A model generated the notes under the pieces. That model saw only the letters and a list, made by a program, of their open reading frames with translations. It had not been told where the DNA came from and did not search any database. Both the position numbers and the translations under genes were made by a program. A stretch of DNA of 64,000 nucleotides from Mugil cephalus (Eukaryota; Chordata; Actinopteri; Mugiliformes; Mugilidae), in NCBI RefSeq assembly GCF_022458985.1, contig NC_061783.1, positions 12,655,913 through 12,719,912 on the forward strand, written 5' to 3'. Below are positions 1 to 10,640 of the stretch, in pieces; position 1 is the first letter of the stretch; each line of letters starts with the position of its first letter.

Positions 1-587
1 CTGTTATTTTGGAGGTGTTTACCTTTTCTGGTGGTCGAATTTAATTTTGGAATGTATGTACAGAAATCAAATTTAACTTTTATTATATGGAAAGTTGTAC
101 ATCCATGAATGTAAATGGACTGAAAGGAAACCCAATATCCACCAATTCATTTTAAAACATTAAAAGAACTATTAAATCAAAAAGCTACCTGGGCGATTAG
201 TATCTAACAGACCTTAAAATCGTCATATTTGAATTTATGTACCTCTTTTTATTTTTAATATTATATTCTATTCTTTTTTGTTGTTGTTCTAACAATTGTA
301 TTATATGCCTTAATATGTCTTAACATTTTTAAATATGCATCTTAATAATTATATGCATCTTATAATAATAAAACTAATAAAGAAAACACAAAATAAATGG
401 TCGAACGTGCATTTATTTAGTGTTTTCTTTAACTGCACCATGAAACAATATTTCGCCCGGACGATTTATCTGACGCAACAGTTTCCGGTGTGGAAAGTCA
501 AAGAACGAAGCGGTGTAGTTGAGACGATCATAACAGAGAATCTTTGACCCGAAGTTTGACATTGGTAGAATATATAATCCTAAAAGC
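1..587. other. AT-rich flank and presumed acot13 promoter/5' UTR
   Basis: No coding exon is visible. The first 400 bases are strongly AT-rich and low in complexity. Composition rises in GC from about 450 up to the acot13 start, which is where a promoter and short 5' UTR would be expected. In human, TDP2 lies head-to-head with ACOT13; no TDP2-like first exon could be read on the minus strand here, so that gene is either outside the window or elsewhere in this species. Confidence 0.4.
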
Positions 588-1720
588 ATGGCTTCTCTGA
601 ATTTGAACGCGTTAAAGCAGATAATGAGAGCGATGGTAGACAACCCGGGCTTCGACAGAGTCCTGAGCAAGGTAAAGATGCACATTCTTGATCTCGAGTG
701 GAGTTAAACTTGCTTGTCCTTTGCAAGGCACAAACTGGACGGCCTCCGTGTCGTTGCTGTGTCACAACTGTCTGCACAGCTTTCTGCTTTCCTCAGGTGG
801 ACGTTGTGTCAGCCACCCCGGGTAAGGTGGTGTGTGGGATGCGGGTGGAAGAGGAGCACACTAACCGGGGAGGGACGCTGCACGGCGGGCTGACAGCCAC
901 CCTGGTCGATGTCATCTCCACCATGGCCATCATGTACAGCGAGAGGGGAGCACCAGGAGTCAGTGTGGATATGAACATAACGTGAGTTCAGGAGCCGTGT
1001 GAGCCTTCAGAGATCTTACTTTTACCTATGAACCTCTGAATTGAGCAAATCAAGTATTCATAATTTCATATCTAATTAACTGTAATGTGAATTGTGTGGA
1101 ATGAACCTGTAGAAGAGATTTGCTAAAAAATGGACCAAACCAAAGCTGAACACTAACTACAATAGTTGCATTCATAGTCTTATTATGTTAATTCTAATTT
1201 GAGGTGTTGAATATCATTAAAGTTTCTCATGGTTTAATATTTAACATTTTCCATTTTAGCTACGTTTATATACATGCTGAAGTCTGCAAAACTCTGAAGC
1301 TATTTACATTATTTTATATAAAACATATGTTTGCTGGCTTAAAAGTGGTCGAATGTGAACAAAAAGAGATTCACTGCTTTCCTTAAACTCTCTGCATTCA
1401 CGTTCTCATTCAGCTTGATACCATCTTGTCATTTACAGAGAGCAACTGATAAATACCACTAATTATATCTTTCACTATGCTCAGTGACCTTTAGCACAGT
1501 CAGGCTGAAAATGACCTTCTTTAACTCCTCGTGACCTGAAAGTGTGACTTAATCTGACAGGTACATGAACGCTGCGAAGATGGGAGAGGACGTACTCATC
1601 ACTGCTCAGGTCCTGAAGCAAGGACGGTCACTGGCGTTTGCCACCGTAGACCTCACCAACAAGGCAACGGGGAAGATCATTGCTCAAGGGAGACACACCA
1701 AACACCTTGGCAGCAGCTAA
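588..1720 (+). CDS. acot13: acyl-CoA thioesterase 13 (THEM2), HotDog fold
   Basis: Three coding exons, 588-671, 797-981 and 1561-1720, join in frame to 142 codons; human ACOT13 has 140. All junctions are GT-AG. The HotDog thioesterase signature is intact: EEEHTNRGGTLHGGLTATLVD at residues about 46-66 holds the Asn51, His57-Gly58 and Asp66 positions matching the human active site. The second half (GAPGVSVDMNITYM, then DLTNKATGKIIAQGRHTKHL at the C terminus) is near-identical to human. The family hydrolyses medium- and long-chain fatty acyl-CoAs as a homotetramer, with mitochondrial and cytosolic pools. The start gives MASLNLNALKQIMRAM, matching the human N-terminal helix. Nothing looks broken. 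Identification rests on protein recognition, not a database search. Confidence 0.96.
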
Positions 1721-1990
1721 ACTTCTCTTCTTCTCACAATTGTCATCCTCTACTGAGTGAAAATGTAAAGCAGCGTGTTTGTACAGTTTGCTAAAACACA
1801 TTTTGTAAATGTAGAAGTTGTAACAGGGGTAGGCACCACAACTCCATAACCGTCCTCATTGCTGGTTACTTAATGACTCGTGTTGTTAAGGCTGTTACAT
1901 ATTTATCATGAACAGAGACTGATTTAAGGTCAGAGGCCTTATCCAACTACTGTATCAATGATTTATGCAAATGCAATAAACAAATGGACA
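1721..1990 (+). other. acot13: acot13 3' UTR with poly(A) signal
   Basis: Sequence after the TAA stop is non-coding. A canonical AATAAA hexamer lies at 1975-1980, so cleavage is expected shortly after 1990. The exact cleavage site is inferred. Confidence 0.7.
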
Positions 1991-2109
1991 AAGAGTTCTG
2001 CTTTCAGAATTTGCACTGTATTGGGATATGCTCAGCAGTATTGATTTGAGAACCAACAGAAAAAATAACCCTTAAACCCTTTCAACTGAACACACTGAAT
2101 CAACAAGGA

Positions 2110-3268
2110 GCAAAATTACATGTGCTATGTGCTTTGTTTTTTTTTTTTTTTGTTTTTTTTTTTTTGTTTTTTTGTCAAGCAAGCCTGCAAAACCCAATTT
2201 TAATTTGATGAGTATGGCAGCAAATTATCTTCATTTTAGTAGGTCAAATTAAACAAATCAGTTAGCTCTCAGCGTATTTTGTTAGGCATGTTAATCATTA
2301 AATCTCACCGTTTCAGATTCTCACCAACCCACATCCCAAAGAAAACAAAACATAAAACATCAGATTTCAGTAGCTTAAATGAATAGTGCATGAACGGCTT
2401 GAACGGTGAAAATGACCTCCAACATCTACTCAACATGTCTCAACTTTGTGTACAATGCCTTCAAGTCACTCAAGGTTTTTAGCAAAGGCCTGCCTAGCAT
2501 GTTTCAGAAGAAAGCAAATGACACCAAAACATCTTTAAACATCCAGCAAAATAACTAAGGCGGTTTATAAGAAGCAATACCTACACCATATGATTTGACA
2601 AATACTGTTCATCTTGTTATCCTTGCCTACACAGGTGTATAAACACCTGTTCACATCTGTCCTTGGTCAAAAGATTGTGTAAAGTTGTTCTAGAAACCCC
2701 ATTGACATTACAAACAAGCTTTAACAATCCTTTCTTATGACAACAAGGGTATAAAACACGTCCATCTGAGAACCACCGTGAAGACCTGTGTATTGTTTGT
2801 TCTTGTTTTGATGCAACATAAAGAGTTCCTTCAATGACCGGTGCTGCTGACAGTGCGGCTCCAAGAGAACAACCAACCACTCAAAATCAATGTTCGTGCA
2901 GGTTCAAATGAACGAAAATGGGTGAGTGAGGAGGAGGGAATGGAGAGGAAGTAAACTAAAAAAAAAAAAAAAAGGAGAAAAAAAAAAGGGAACCAATCCA
3001 AAAATGGCAAAGAGAAGAGGGGTTGACACTGAGAGAGGGAGGGGGGAGAAAAAACAAACAAAAAAAAAACAAAAAAACAAAGATGGGAATTGAATCTGCG
3101 TCATGTCGGGGAGGAGAACGTGGAGGGAACAAAAAGGAGATCCAAGCATAAGTTCAAAACTTTAAAAGGGAAAAGGGTGAAGATGAGTACATCAATTTGC
3201 TTCTGAAGGCTTAGGCAGGAGGACGGGGAAAGGCTTTTTCCCTGTGTGGCTGGGTGGAGCAAGAAGCC
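2110..3268 (-). other. C6orf62: probable C6orf62 3' UTR
   Basis: Non-coding sequence downstream (minus sense) of the C6orf62 stop. It is rich in homopurine and poly-A/poly-T runs (for example 2140-2175 and 2956-3080). No AATAAA was found on the minus strand; a variant ATTAAA (TTTAAT on the plus strand, 2199-2204) is the best poly(A) signal I see. The 3' boundary is a guess. The acot13 and C6orf62 transcripts converge here. Confidence 0.4.
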
Positions 3269-4628
3269 TTAATCAGGCATGTATGGGCGAAGGTGATCCT
3301 CGATGTCTCCCACACCCCAGCAGGTCAGCTGGTCCTGGGGCAAGTACAGGCAGAGGCTGCACAACTTGAAAACTGTGGCCTTCGTTTTAGGAGTCTGCAA
3401 GAGTTAGACAGAGAGTATGTGTTGACAAGTGTGTTAGGAGTTGGGGGTTTTCATCCCTTTAGGAGAATCGCATTATAATTTCAATGGACCGACTTACCTG
3501 TAAGTGTTGTCTATCCATGAAGAGAAATACAGACTGAGTTGGGTTGTTCATGACCATTCCAGCCTTGTCTTTGCGACCCAAAGCATGCAAGCACTGCTTC
3601 TCGTAGTCTCCATGATGAAATTCAAACTTGGCCTGGAAATATGAGAACAGACTCATGAATATTTATACATCCAGAACGTTGACAGTTATTTTGCATGTTT
3701 GTCTCGTCAAACTATTTATTTCTCCCAAAAACATTAACAGTAAATTTCTACATTTGAAAATATTTACAAGGATGAGAGCACAGTTGTGTAGTTCTTTTGT
3801 TATTCCTACATAAGTGACTCTCACATGTTTAAATGTGGCTAAAGTCTGACTCAGCATTGTTAGTTTTCACTATAGTGCCCTGTTCTAATCAACACACACA
3901 AGTATAAGGAAAAAAACTGTTCCAATAGAAGGAAATTTCTGACCTGAACAGGCCTAAAGGGTTCATCATCGGCCCCCTTCCATCTGGAGAACAGCAGACA
4001 GACAATCTTCTCAATATCGTTGCGTGGCCAAAGGATAAAATCCATTTCCTGTGTGCAGCCTATCACGTCCTGCAACATAAGAAAGATAGACAACGCTTTA
4101 ATAACACGGCAACAAGTTTCCCCCCTCAGACCACCACCCACTTTATTTGTTTCAATGTCTTACCCTTCGCATAGACTGGTATCGTGGGGCGTGTAGTTGC
4201 ACGACGTCTTTTTGCAGGAGTTCGATCGAACTCTCAAGAGAGTAGCTGGAATCGCGCACACCTCGTAGGATGTTTTCTTCATAGTTGTTGGTCATCACTG
4301 GCACCACTTCAGCTACCTCAAAAAGTGCAGACTTCTTCTTCTGCAAAACAAGAGAAACACAAACACACATTTAAGTCAGTGAATGGCTTTTGGTTACGTG
4401 GTAAGGAACTCATCCATAACATCTGAATGAGTAAAAAAATAACAGCAAAATGAAAAACAAAACATGCATTTTAAGATGGTGGTTGTTGTGCGGACAAACC
4501 TTTTCTTTGAAAACGAAGGCTATATAAATCTTGAAGTCAAACTGATCAGCCAAAGATTCCCTTTTCTTCCGAAGTTGAGCTCGAAGTCGATTTCTTGTTT
4601 GATTTCTTCGTGAAGTTGGGTCCCCCAT
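3269..4628 (-). CDS. C6orf62: C6orf62 orthologue, conserved vertebrate protein
   Basis: Five coding exons on the minus strand, 4628-4500, 4340-4164, 4069-3944, 3632-3498 and 3394-3269, all ending in phase 0 with GT-AG junctions. They total 231 codons (230 aa; human is 229). Recognisable blocks in order are a basic N terminus ([20 protein letters not shown]), [80 protein letters not shown] and the C-terminal [10 protein letters not shown]. Identity to human is very high throughout, arguing for strong constraint. Molecular function is poorly defined, so none is assigned. The frame stays open for about 39 codons upstream of the chosen start; MGDP was taken because it matches human. It is divergent from gmnn. 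Confidence 0.95.
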
Positions 4629-6240
4629 GGTTAGGTTTTGATGGCAACGTCTTCTCCTCTTGTGCTGTATATTTTGGCTACTCTCTCTACTTTTGTATTT
4701 ATACCTTGGGTAAGGGATGGTGCTAGCTACCCTTCGCAGAAACAACGCATCAAAACTCTAGGCTAGATCGTCGAAACGCTAACTATGAACTGAAAAGGTC
4801 AACAAATCAGAAACAAAACTAAGTCATTTCAATTATTCTTTTTGTTTTTTGGTAAAAGGGTAGTGTTGAGGAGGGGAATGGTCAACAAGCTAAGACTACA
4901 TCTCCTTATACTTGATCACAAATCCATGTTTAAGACATGACTTACAAGCTAAATGAGCTCTTGTTTCAACCTGCCATCGACGAGGGATTACAACAGAGAT
5001 TTAAATGAAACAGCAACTCAAATATTTTTTTTTTTTTAAATCAACTTTTACTCTGTAAATGTAACTGAAATCAACAGAAAAGGCTGCCACTACACAAACC
5101 CATACCGGTAAATCGTTTTTGCTAGAGAGATTGTGGGACTACAGCAAGCTGTCAAATAGCCTATTATTTGGGTCATTTCAAAGTCCCTCATCCATGGCTG
5201 TCGTTTTGTGTTTGTTTTCCCTGGAGAGACTGCGTTATGTGCGTGTTATAGACGGACTGGGGACACAGACGAACATGGCAGGTAAATACAGATGCCAGGA
5301 GATGTTGGCACCGGGTAACATCGAAGACTACTGCGAAAGTAACTTGACATTTCCTCGACTATTACTGCCTCTCGTTTGGCCCAAGGCCTGCGGTGCTGCC
5401 ACTGATGCTAGTCATGTTGTGGGCGTATTTTTAGCACACTAGCTAAGGAGAGCTAGCAGGCTAATCTATGCATTCACTTCCGACACTAACTAGTAGTGAA
5501 CCGACGATATAGCTACATCTTATCTTCCGACTGATTGGCTTAATTGGGGCCTGTGTGTGGTCTGCTAGCTAACGTACAGTCATCTTTCCACACGTTTACA
5601 TTTTCTCTCTGGGTTCAATGTGGCTGCCAGAGCTCAAAGAGTCAAGCGACCCGCAGGCTTCACTGACTAACTGGCTCTGCTTGTGCTCAGCATTTTACCT
5701 AGGTGCAATTCACTTCAGTCGCGTCTTGTCAACAACTTAATCGACAATTATCGGGCCAGGGAATCAGTAGCCAGCCAACGACACGCGCTGAGTGGCGAAA
5801 TAAACCTTGGCTAAACAAAATCTGTCTCCCTTTTCCACGCCTGAAGTTTCGAGGTGTTTGCTGCGCTTGTTTTCTTTCTCTTCTTTTCTTCAGTCGTCAC
5901 AGCCTCCGGCTCGCCCTGCTGCATGCCATGTCAAGATAAATCGACAATCCAGCTGAAATCCTCCGTTCTTTCAGTCGACGTGTGGCGTGTTCTGTCTCCC
6001 GGTGGGCCCATATTTAACGACGTGTCGTCCAACGCTTTTCCGTCTGGTCTCTTTGTGTGTTTTCGGGCTGCTGATAAAGGCAAATGCGAGCTCGACGGTC
6101 GACAGCCTCCCCAAAATGGCTGCACATTCAACTACGAAGACGTGACGTGCTTTGACATGTGACCGCGCGAGGAAAAAAAAAACAACAGCGGAAAAAAAAA
6201 CACACCTCGTGACTGGTTCCGACACCACGTGACCGAGTGG
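4629..6240. promoter_or_regulatory. C6orf62-gmnn divergent intergenic/promoter region
   Basis: About 1.6 kb between the divergent C6orf62 and gmnn starts. It contains no coding exon I can support. The stretch 5200-6240 is richer in GC and CpG than the flanks, as expected for housekeeping promoters. The C6orf62 start site should lie toward the left end. Core promoter motifs for gmnn are listed separately. Confidence 0.5.
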
Positions 6241-6302
6241 GCGTATTTAAGCCGCTGGCGCGAGATTCTCGGAAGAAAAGGACGACGTGTTTCTCAACCT
6301 CG
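6142..6302 (+). promoter_or_regulatory. gmnn: gmnn core promoter and non-coding exon 1
   Basis: Four GTGAC cores in one orientation lie at 6142-6146, 6159-6163, 6209-6213 and 6229-6233. The last is part of a perfect E-box CACGTGAC (6226-6233), and the first overlaps an ATF/CRE-like TGACGTGC. A TATTTAA element at 6244-6250 is followed by a GGCGCGAG E2F-like core at 6257-6264, so transcription would start near 6270-6280. A strong donor CG|GTGAGT at 6302/6303 ends the presumed 5' UTR exon, which would splice to the acceptor at 7060-7061. Human geminin is E2F-regulated; factor binding here is inferred from motif shape only. Confidence 0.5.
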
Positions 6303-6531
6303 GTGAGTTGAACTAACATATAAAGGTTACAAAAAATAGGAATATCGACGTAAATAGCTTTTTCTGTGAAAGACAACTTAAAGACATTTTCATTTGTTTT
6401 GATCTTGCCCTTTCTGGAACCAAATTATGGAAAGATATTCTTCACTTGATTTCTACTTGAACTACATTTTTCCTTCTTCTTTGAACGTATTGTTTGACTT
6501 CAATGACTGTCCACCTGCGGGATAAAATAAA

Positions 6532-6558
6532 TAAATAAATAAATAAAAATAAAAATAA
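6532..6558 (+). repeat. AAAT tetranucleotide microsatellite
   Basis: An imperfect AAAT/AAAAT repeat in gmnn intron 1 (6303-7061). The remainder of this intron shows no recognisable feature. Confidence 0.8.
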
Positions 6559-7084
6559 TTACATTAATCTTATTCACCAGTGTCGATACACTAATCAGAT
6601 ATTGCCTCTGAAATGTTTGTCGCCCAGTGGCGGTTTTCGTTGTACAGGGACTCTATTTCGTATATAAGTTTAAAAATAATTAAATAAATAATAGTTGAGC
6701 TAACATTTATCGATTTAACGCCGAGGTAATTAAATTCTCTCGACACCTGCCGCTTGTTACTTGTTAAACATTACAGTCGTCGGTCCTTGTGTCGTGTCTT
6801 AGCATAGTGGCTAAGGCTGAGCTAACAAGCCATTTTAGGGACTCAATTACAACAAATGGCCGTCAACCAAGACTATAGCCACAGTTTCTTAATTGATAAA
6901 ATTTTAAACGTATTTCTCATAATAAACTTATGTCTTGAAGACTGGCTCGTGTCCTTCAATGCGACTCCTTCCTTCAGTGTAGGAATAAATTGTTAATAAC
7001 CTTTTCTCATTAATGTGTCTTCTACCCTGACGTTGTTTTTGGTTTGTTCCCCCTCCACCAGGTCTCTTGTAAAATTGCTGAAAC

Positions 7085-9530
7085 ATGAGTCTCAGTACAA
7101 AGGTAAAACACAGCCAGCAGAAGTCCGATGAGAATGATTTAGTGGTAAGTGTTTAAGTTGTCCTTTAAGGTTAAAATGTATACATTTTGTCTTTTGGTGT
7201 GGATGACATTGACTGTTTAGACATCAGTTTAAGCAGCATTGAGTCAAAGACCTGTTTTCAAGTGTTTTTTTTTTTTTTTAAACATATCGAGAAAATTAGT
7301 GTAGATATTCAGATGTGCAAGCAAAGCAAAACTGGATGAATTTAACTGAAATTAAATGTTCATGCTTGCTCACTAACACCCACGACTGCATCGGTACCAT
7401 TACTAATATTAAACTAGGTCTTTTGAAACGATGTCTGCTGTGAAACACTTACAGGTGTCTCACTGTTAAGCTTTTGTCTGCATTGTGTTGCACGTTTAAT
7501 TGTGTCATGTGGAGAAGAAAAATCTGTTACTTGCTTCCCTTAATTTTATCTGTTTTCTACATGATGTTTCTGCTTTAGTTTCAGTCCCCCACCCCCCACA
7601 GTTCACATTTGCTGAAAGATCACCTTTTGTAGGCTGAAAACACACCAGCAACGTTGTGACTCTCTGGCGAAACATTAACGCAGTGAGGTTGTTGGCTTCT
7701 CTGTAATGAGCCTTCAAGAGAAACTTTCCCACGGCTGTTAAGACGATCTGAGCCCTGCCCCTTTTTCGCACACCTGTGGGCCCTGTTGCACATGGCAGCG
7801 GCGTTCAGGCTCTTCACTTATGCCCTTTCCCATGGTGACAGTGTAACTAAAGTAATGCGTGTGAAGTGATGCTAAGCCTCTACTGAATAGAGGCTCTGGA
7901 AATGAGAACGCAGGTCATGTAGATTTCCCATGAGACTTGATCTTTCTTTTCTAAAGACCCAAAGATCTTGTTTACTGTTTTATTTTGGTGCAATTTCCCG
8001 TATGAGAACTACTCGACTGTGAAGTCACCCGAACTTCTGTTTGACACTTTGCAGAGTTTTTTTGCACCGTCTCAAAAAACAATGGGACCCTCGAGGCAAA
8101 CCCTGAAGGTCCTCCAGCCCTCGGTCGTCAACAGAGACTTGGGGAGGTCGGCTCAGGTATGTAATGACTTGGCACTTAATTCTTCATTCACAATGTTGGA
8201 TATTTTTCCAGTCATGAAATACATTTTCTGTCAAGGGCATTTGTTCCCAAGCATGAACTGGCATCTGCTTCAATGGTTTTCTTTCAGGCTGGTAAGGGCA
8301 TTCCCAAGCGGAAACAATGGGCAGCTGAACAAACTAGAGGTCCAAAGAGGGTGAAGGTAGAGGTCAAATCGACACAGACGGAAACAGCTGAGTGTTTAAC
8401 AGACGACGCGTCCACGGAAGCTTATGAACTTATGGTCAAAGGTAGATATACTGTCAATCCTTGCACCACATGGTTCACAGATTGACAAACGTAAACAACT
8501 TAGCTTTATATTAAACTTGTGTTGCAGAAATGCCACCTTCCACGTACTGGAAAGAGGTGGCTGAGGAGCGGCGGAAGGCCTTGTACGATGTTCTACAGGA
8601 GAATGAGAAGGTGAGTTAATGGCTAAAGATCGGCTAATGTTTAGCCGTCAGTGGAGCCGTTCCCACGCTCCTTCTGACTGGCTCGACCTCAGCGGGCTCC
8701 AGTCCAGCTGGCACTTACTGATCTAGTAACTCTGCACTGAAGTATTAGTTGAAATCAGTTTATTTAACTTTGAACCAATTGTTTGGAAGGTGCTAATCTT
8801 GTAATGAAATACCCAACTTCTCCAGACAAATACTGTTCCAGCAACTTAGTTATTTGGCAGCTTTAGCCGAGAACTGTTTGACCTGATTGTCACTATGATT
8901 TTTGTAATTTAGCAGTTTAGGTTTCTTTTTTTTCCACTTCCCCATAGTACTAGGTGGTGTTGGTTTGCCTTTTGTAGCTTGATGTCAAATGACTCCTTAA
9001 ATGTTCCCTTTTAAACCCAGCTGCACAAAGACATCGAGGCCAGAGATGAACAGATAACAAAGCTTCAGAGTGAAAATGATGAGCTGCAGGAGCTGGCGCA
9101 ACATGTGCAGTACATGGCTGACATGATCGAGGTAATTAATGGAGGAACATTTGTGTATCAACGCTTGAATTATGAGCAAGAGACTTTATTCCCTAATGGC
9201 ATTAGTAGCAGCAATTTATGTCTAATTGAGACCAGGTTTTGGAACAGGGTAGTGTGATTAGTGTTTTAAGAAAACATCCCATTAAAATTGGGATAGATTT
9301 ATGGAATTGCTCCTCAGAGTTGCCAAGTGGGATGATATTGATGGAACTAATCTTTGAACAAGCTACAGTAGCCTTGGTGCTTTATGTAAATGTGTGTTGT
9401 CTTTCAGAGGCTAACTGGAAAGTGTCCAGAAAACCTGGAGGCACTGAGAGAGATTGCTCTTGATGTGGAAGAGGATGAAGATGATGACGGTGAAGAGGCT
9501 GCTCAGAGTGAGAAAGAAGACTCCGATTAG
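7085..9530 (+). CDS. gmnn: geminin, DNA replication licensing inhibitor
   Basis: Six coding exons, 7085-7144, 8055-8156, 8288-8441, 8528-8610, 9021-9131 and 9408-9530, join to 211 codons (210 aa; human 209) with GT-AG introns. Geminin binds and inhibits Cdt1 to block origin relicensing and also acts in neural fate; APC/C degrades it at mitotic exit. Seen here: a destruction box RQTL at residues 34-37 within [12 protein letters not shown]; a basic stretch ([10 protein letters not shown]) in the nuclear-localisation region; the Cdt1-binding segment [20 protein letters not shown] from about residue 112; a leucine-rich coiled coil running through [20 protein letters not shown] and [14 protein letters not shown]; and an acidic, serine-containing tail. 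The coding exon opens at an acceptor at 7061, and an in-frame TGA lies two codons before the ATG, fixing the start. Confidence 0.97.
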
Positions 9531-10165
9531 TGGAGTGACGTACAACAGACTGTTAACGGCAGGAATCTATAATTGTCTCACAAGGCTTGCAAGTATTCAG
9601 AGCTTTGAAAGTGCAACGTTGTCGTCCACTTGAAGTGTTTTGTGTTAAATCTGGTTCCTATGTGGTTTTATTAAAATGTACAATGTCACATTTTTGCACA
9701 TTGAACACGGGTGGGTTTTATAATTCATTTTTAGCCTTTGCTGTACTTCTCAGTGCAACAACTGAAGGCATTTTTCATGAAGGACATTTTAACATGTAAA
9801 ATGGGAAAGAACAAATGTGAATAGCATCAGAAGTTTGATTTTTGGCTGGTTCAGCACGGCGATGGGATCAGGACCTGACCCGATCCGTGGAGTTGTAATG
9901 GATAAAGACAAATTAAAATACTGACATACTTTAAGAGAGTTGCTTGATTTTTCTCCAGCGTGCCGCTCATACATGTTCACTTCAGTGTCAGACTCCAAAT
10001 TTCAAATGTAATTTCCTGTAAGGAGTTAAAATGTTTGAGGTGTTTGTGCTCTAAGGTGATGTGTTTACTACCACATGTGGTGTTAATGCTTGAGTTTAGA
10101 CTGTAAAATTGTACAATGTTGCATCAAGTGTACATAATTGTGTAAAATAAACTTTTTATATAAAA
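9531..10165 (+). other. gmnn: gmnn 3' UTR with poly(A) signal
   Basis: Non-coding sequence after the TAG stop, ending at a canonical AATAAA (10146-10151) followed by a T-rich stretch. Cleavage is expected near 10165. Confidence 0.75.
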
Positions 10166-10640
10166 CATGTATTTGTCATGTTGGGTTTAATTTTGTAACC
10201 AAAGTGGTGCAGGTTTGTCCTAGGCATCTGATTTTTTTTCATAAATTTTCATGCCAATAAATTGGGGCTCTTACACAAGTCAAAGGGAAATGTTATCCAG
10301 AGAGAATAAGATTCTTTCCACTCGTCTCAGCTGACGGGCCATCCAGGTTTATTTTCTCAATAAGGCGTTGACCTTAATTTTAACTGCCTTGAGATTTGAT
10401 TGGTCCACTTTAGTTATGGAACGAAGATGAAAAATTTAGTGTAAAGCTGAAATAGTTTACTAAATGTTTAAGGAAATCTTAGCCATCAGAATAAGTATAC
10501 AGTAGTGGTCCTGTTTAAGCTGTTTACTTTTCTGAATGGTACCAGATTAACTTCAAATCTAGAACTCATGCTGTATTAGCTTTTCTTGAGCGCACCTGAA
10601 GAAAAGTTAGTAATTAAAATGCCCAAACACAGCAAGTTTC
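10166..10640. other. short intergenic spacer between convergent gmnn and ripor2
   Basis: About 475 bases with no gene or obvious repeat. This is where transcripts of the two convergent genes should terminate. A second AATAAA-type hexamer near 10256 could extend some gmnn transcripts. Confidence 0.5.

Noticed and set aside
1..587. Expected head-to-head TDP2 first exon
   Set aside because: No TDP2-like sequence was readable on the minus strand, so no feature is claimed.
5274..5286. ATGGCAG followed by GTAAAT between C6orf62 and gmnn
   Set aside because: Could mimic a start exon, but gmnn has a better-supported ATG with an in-frame upstream stop at 7085.
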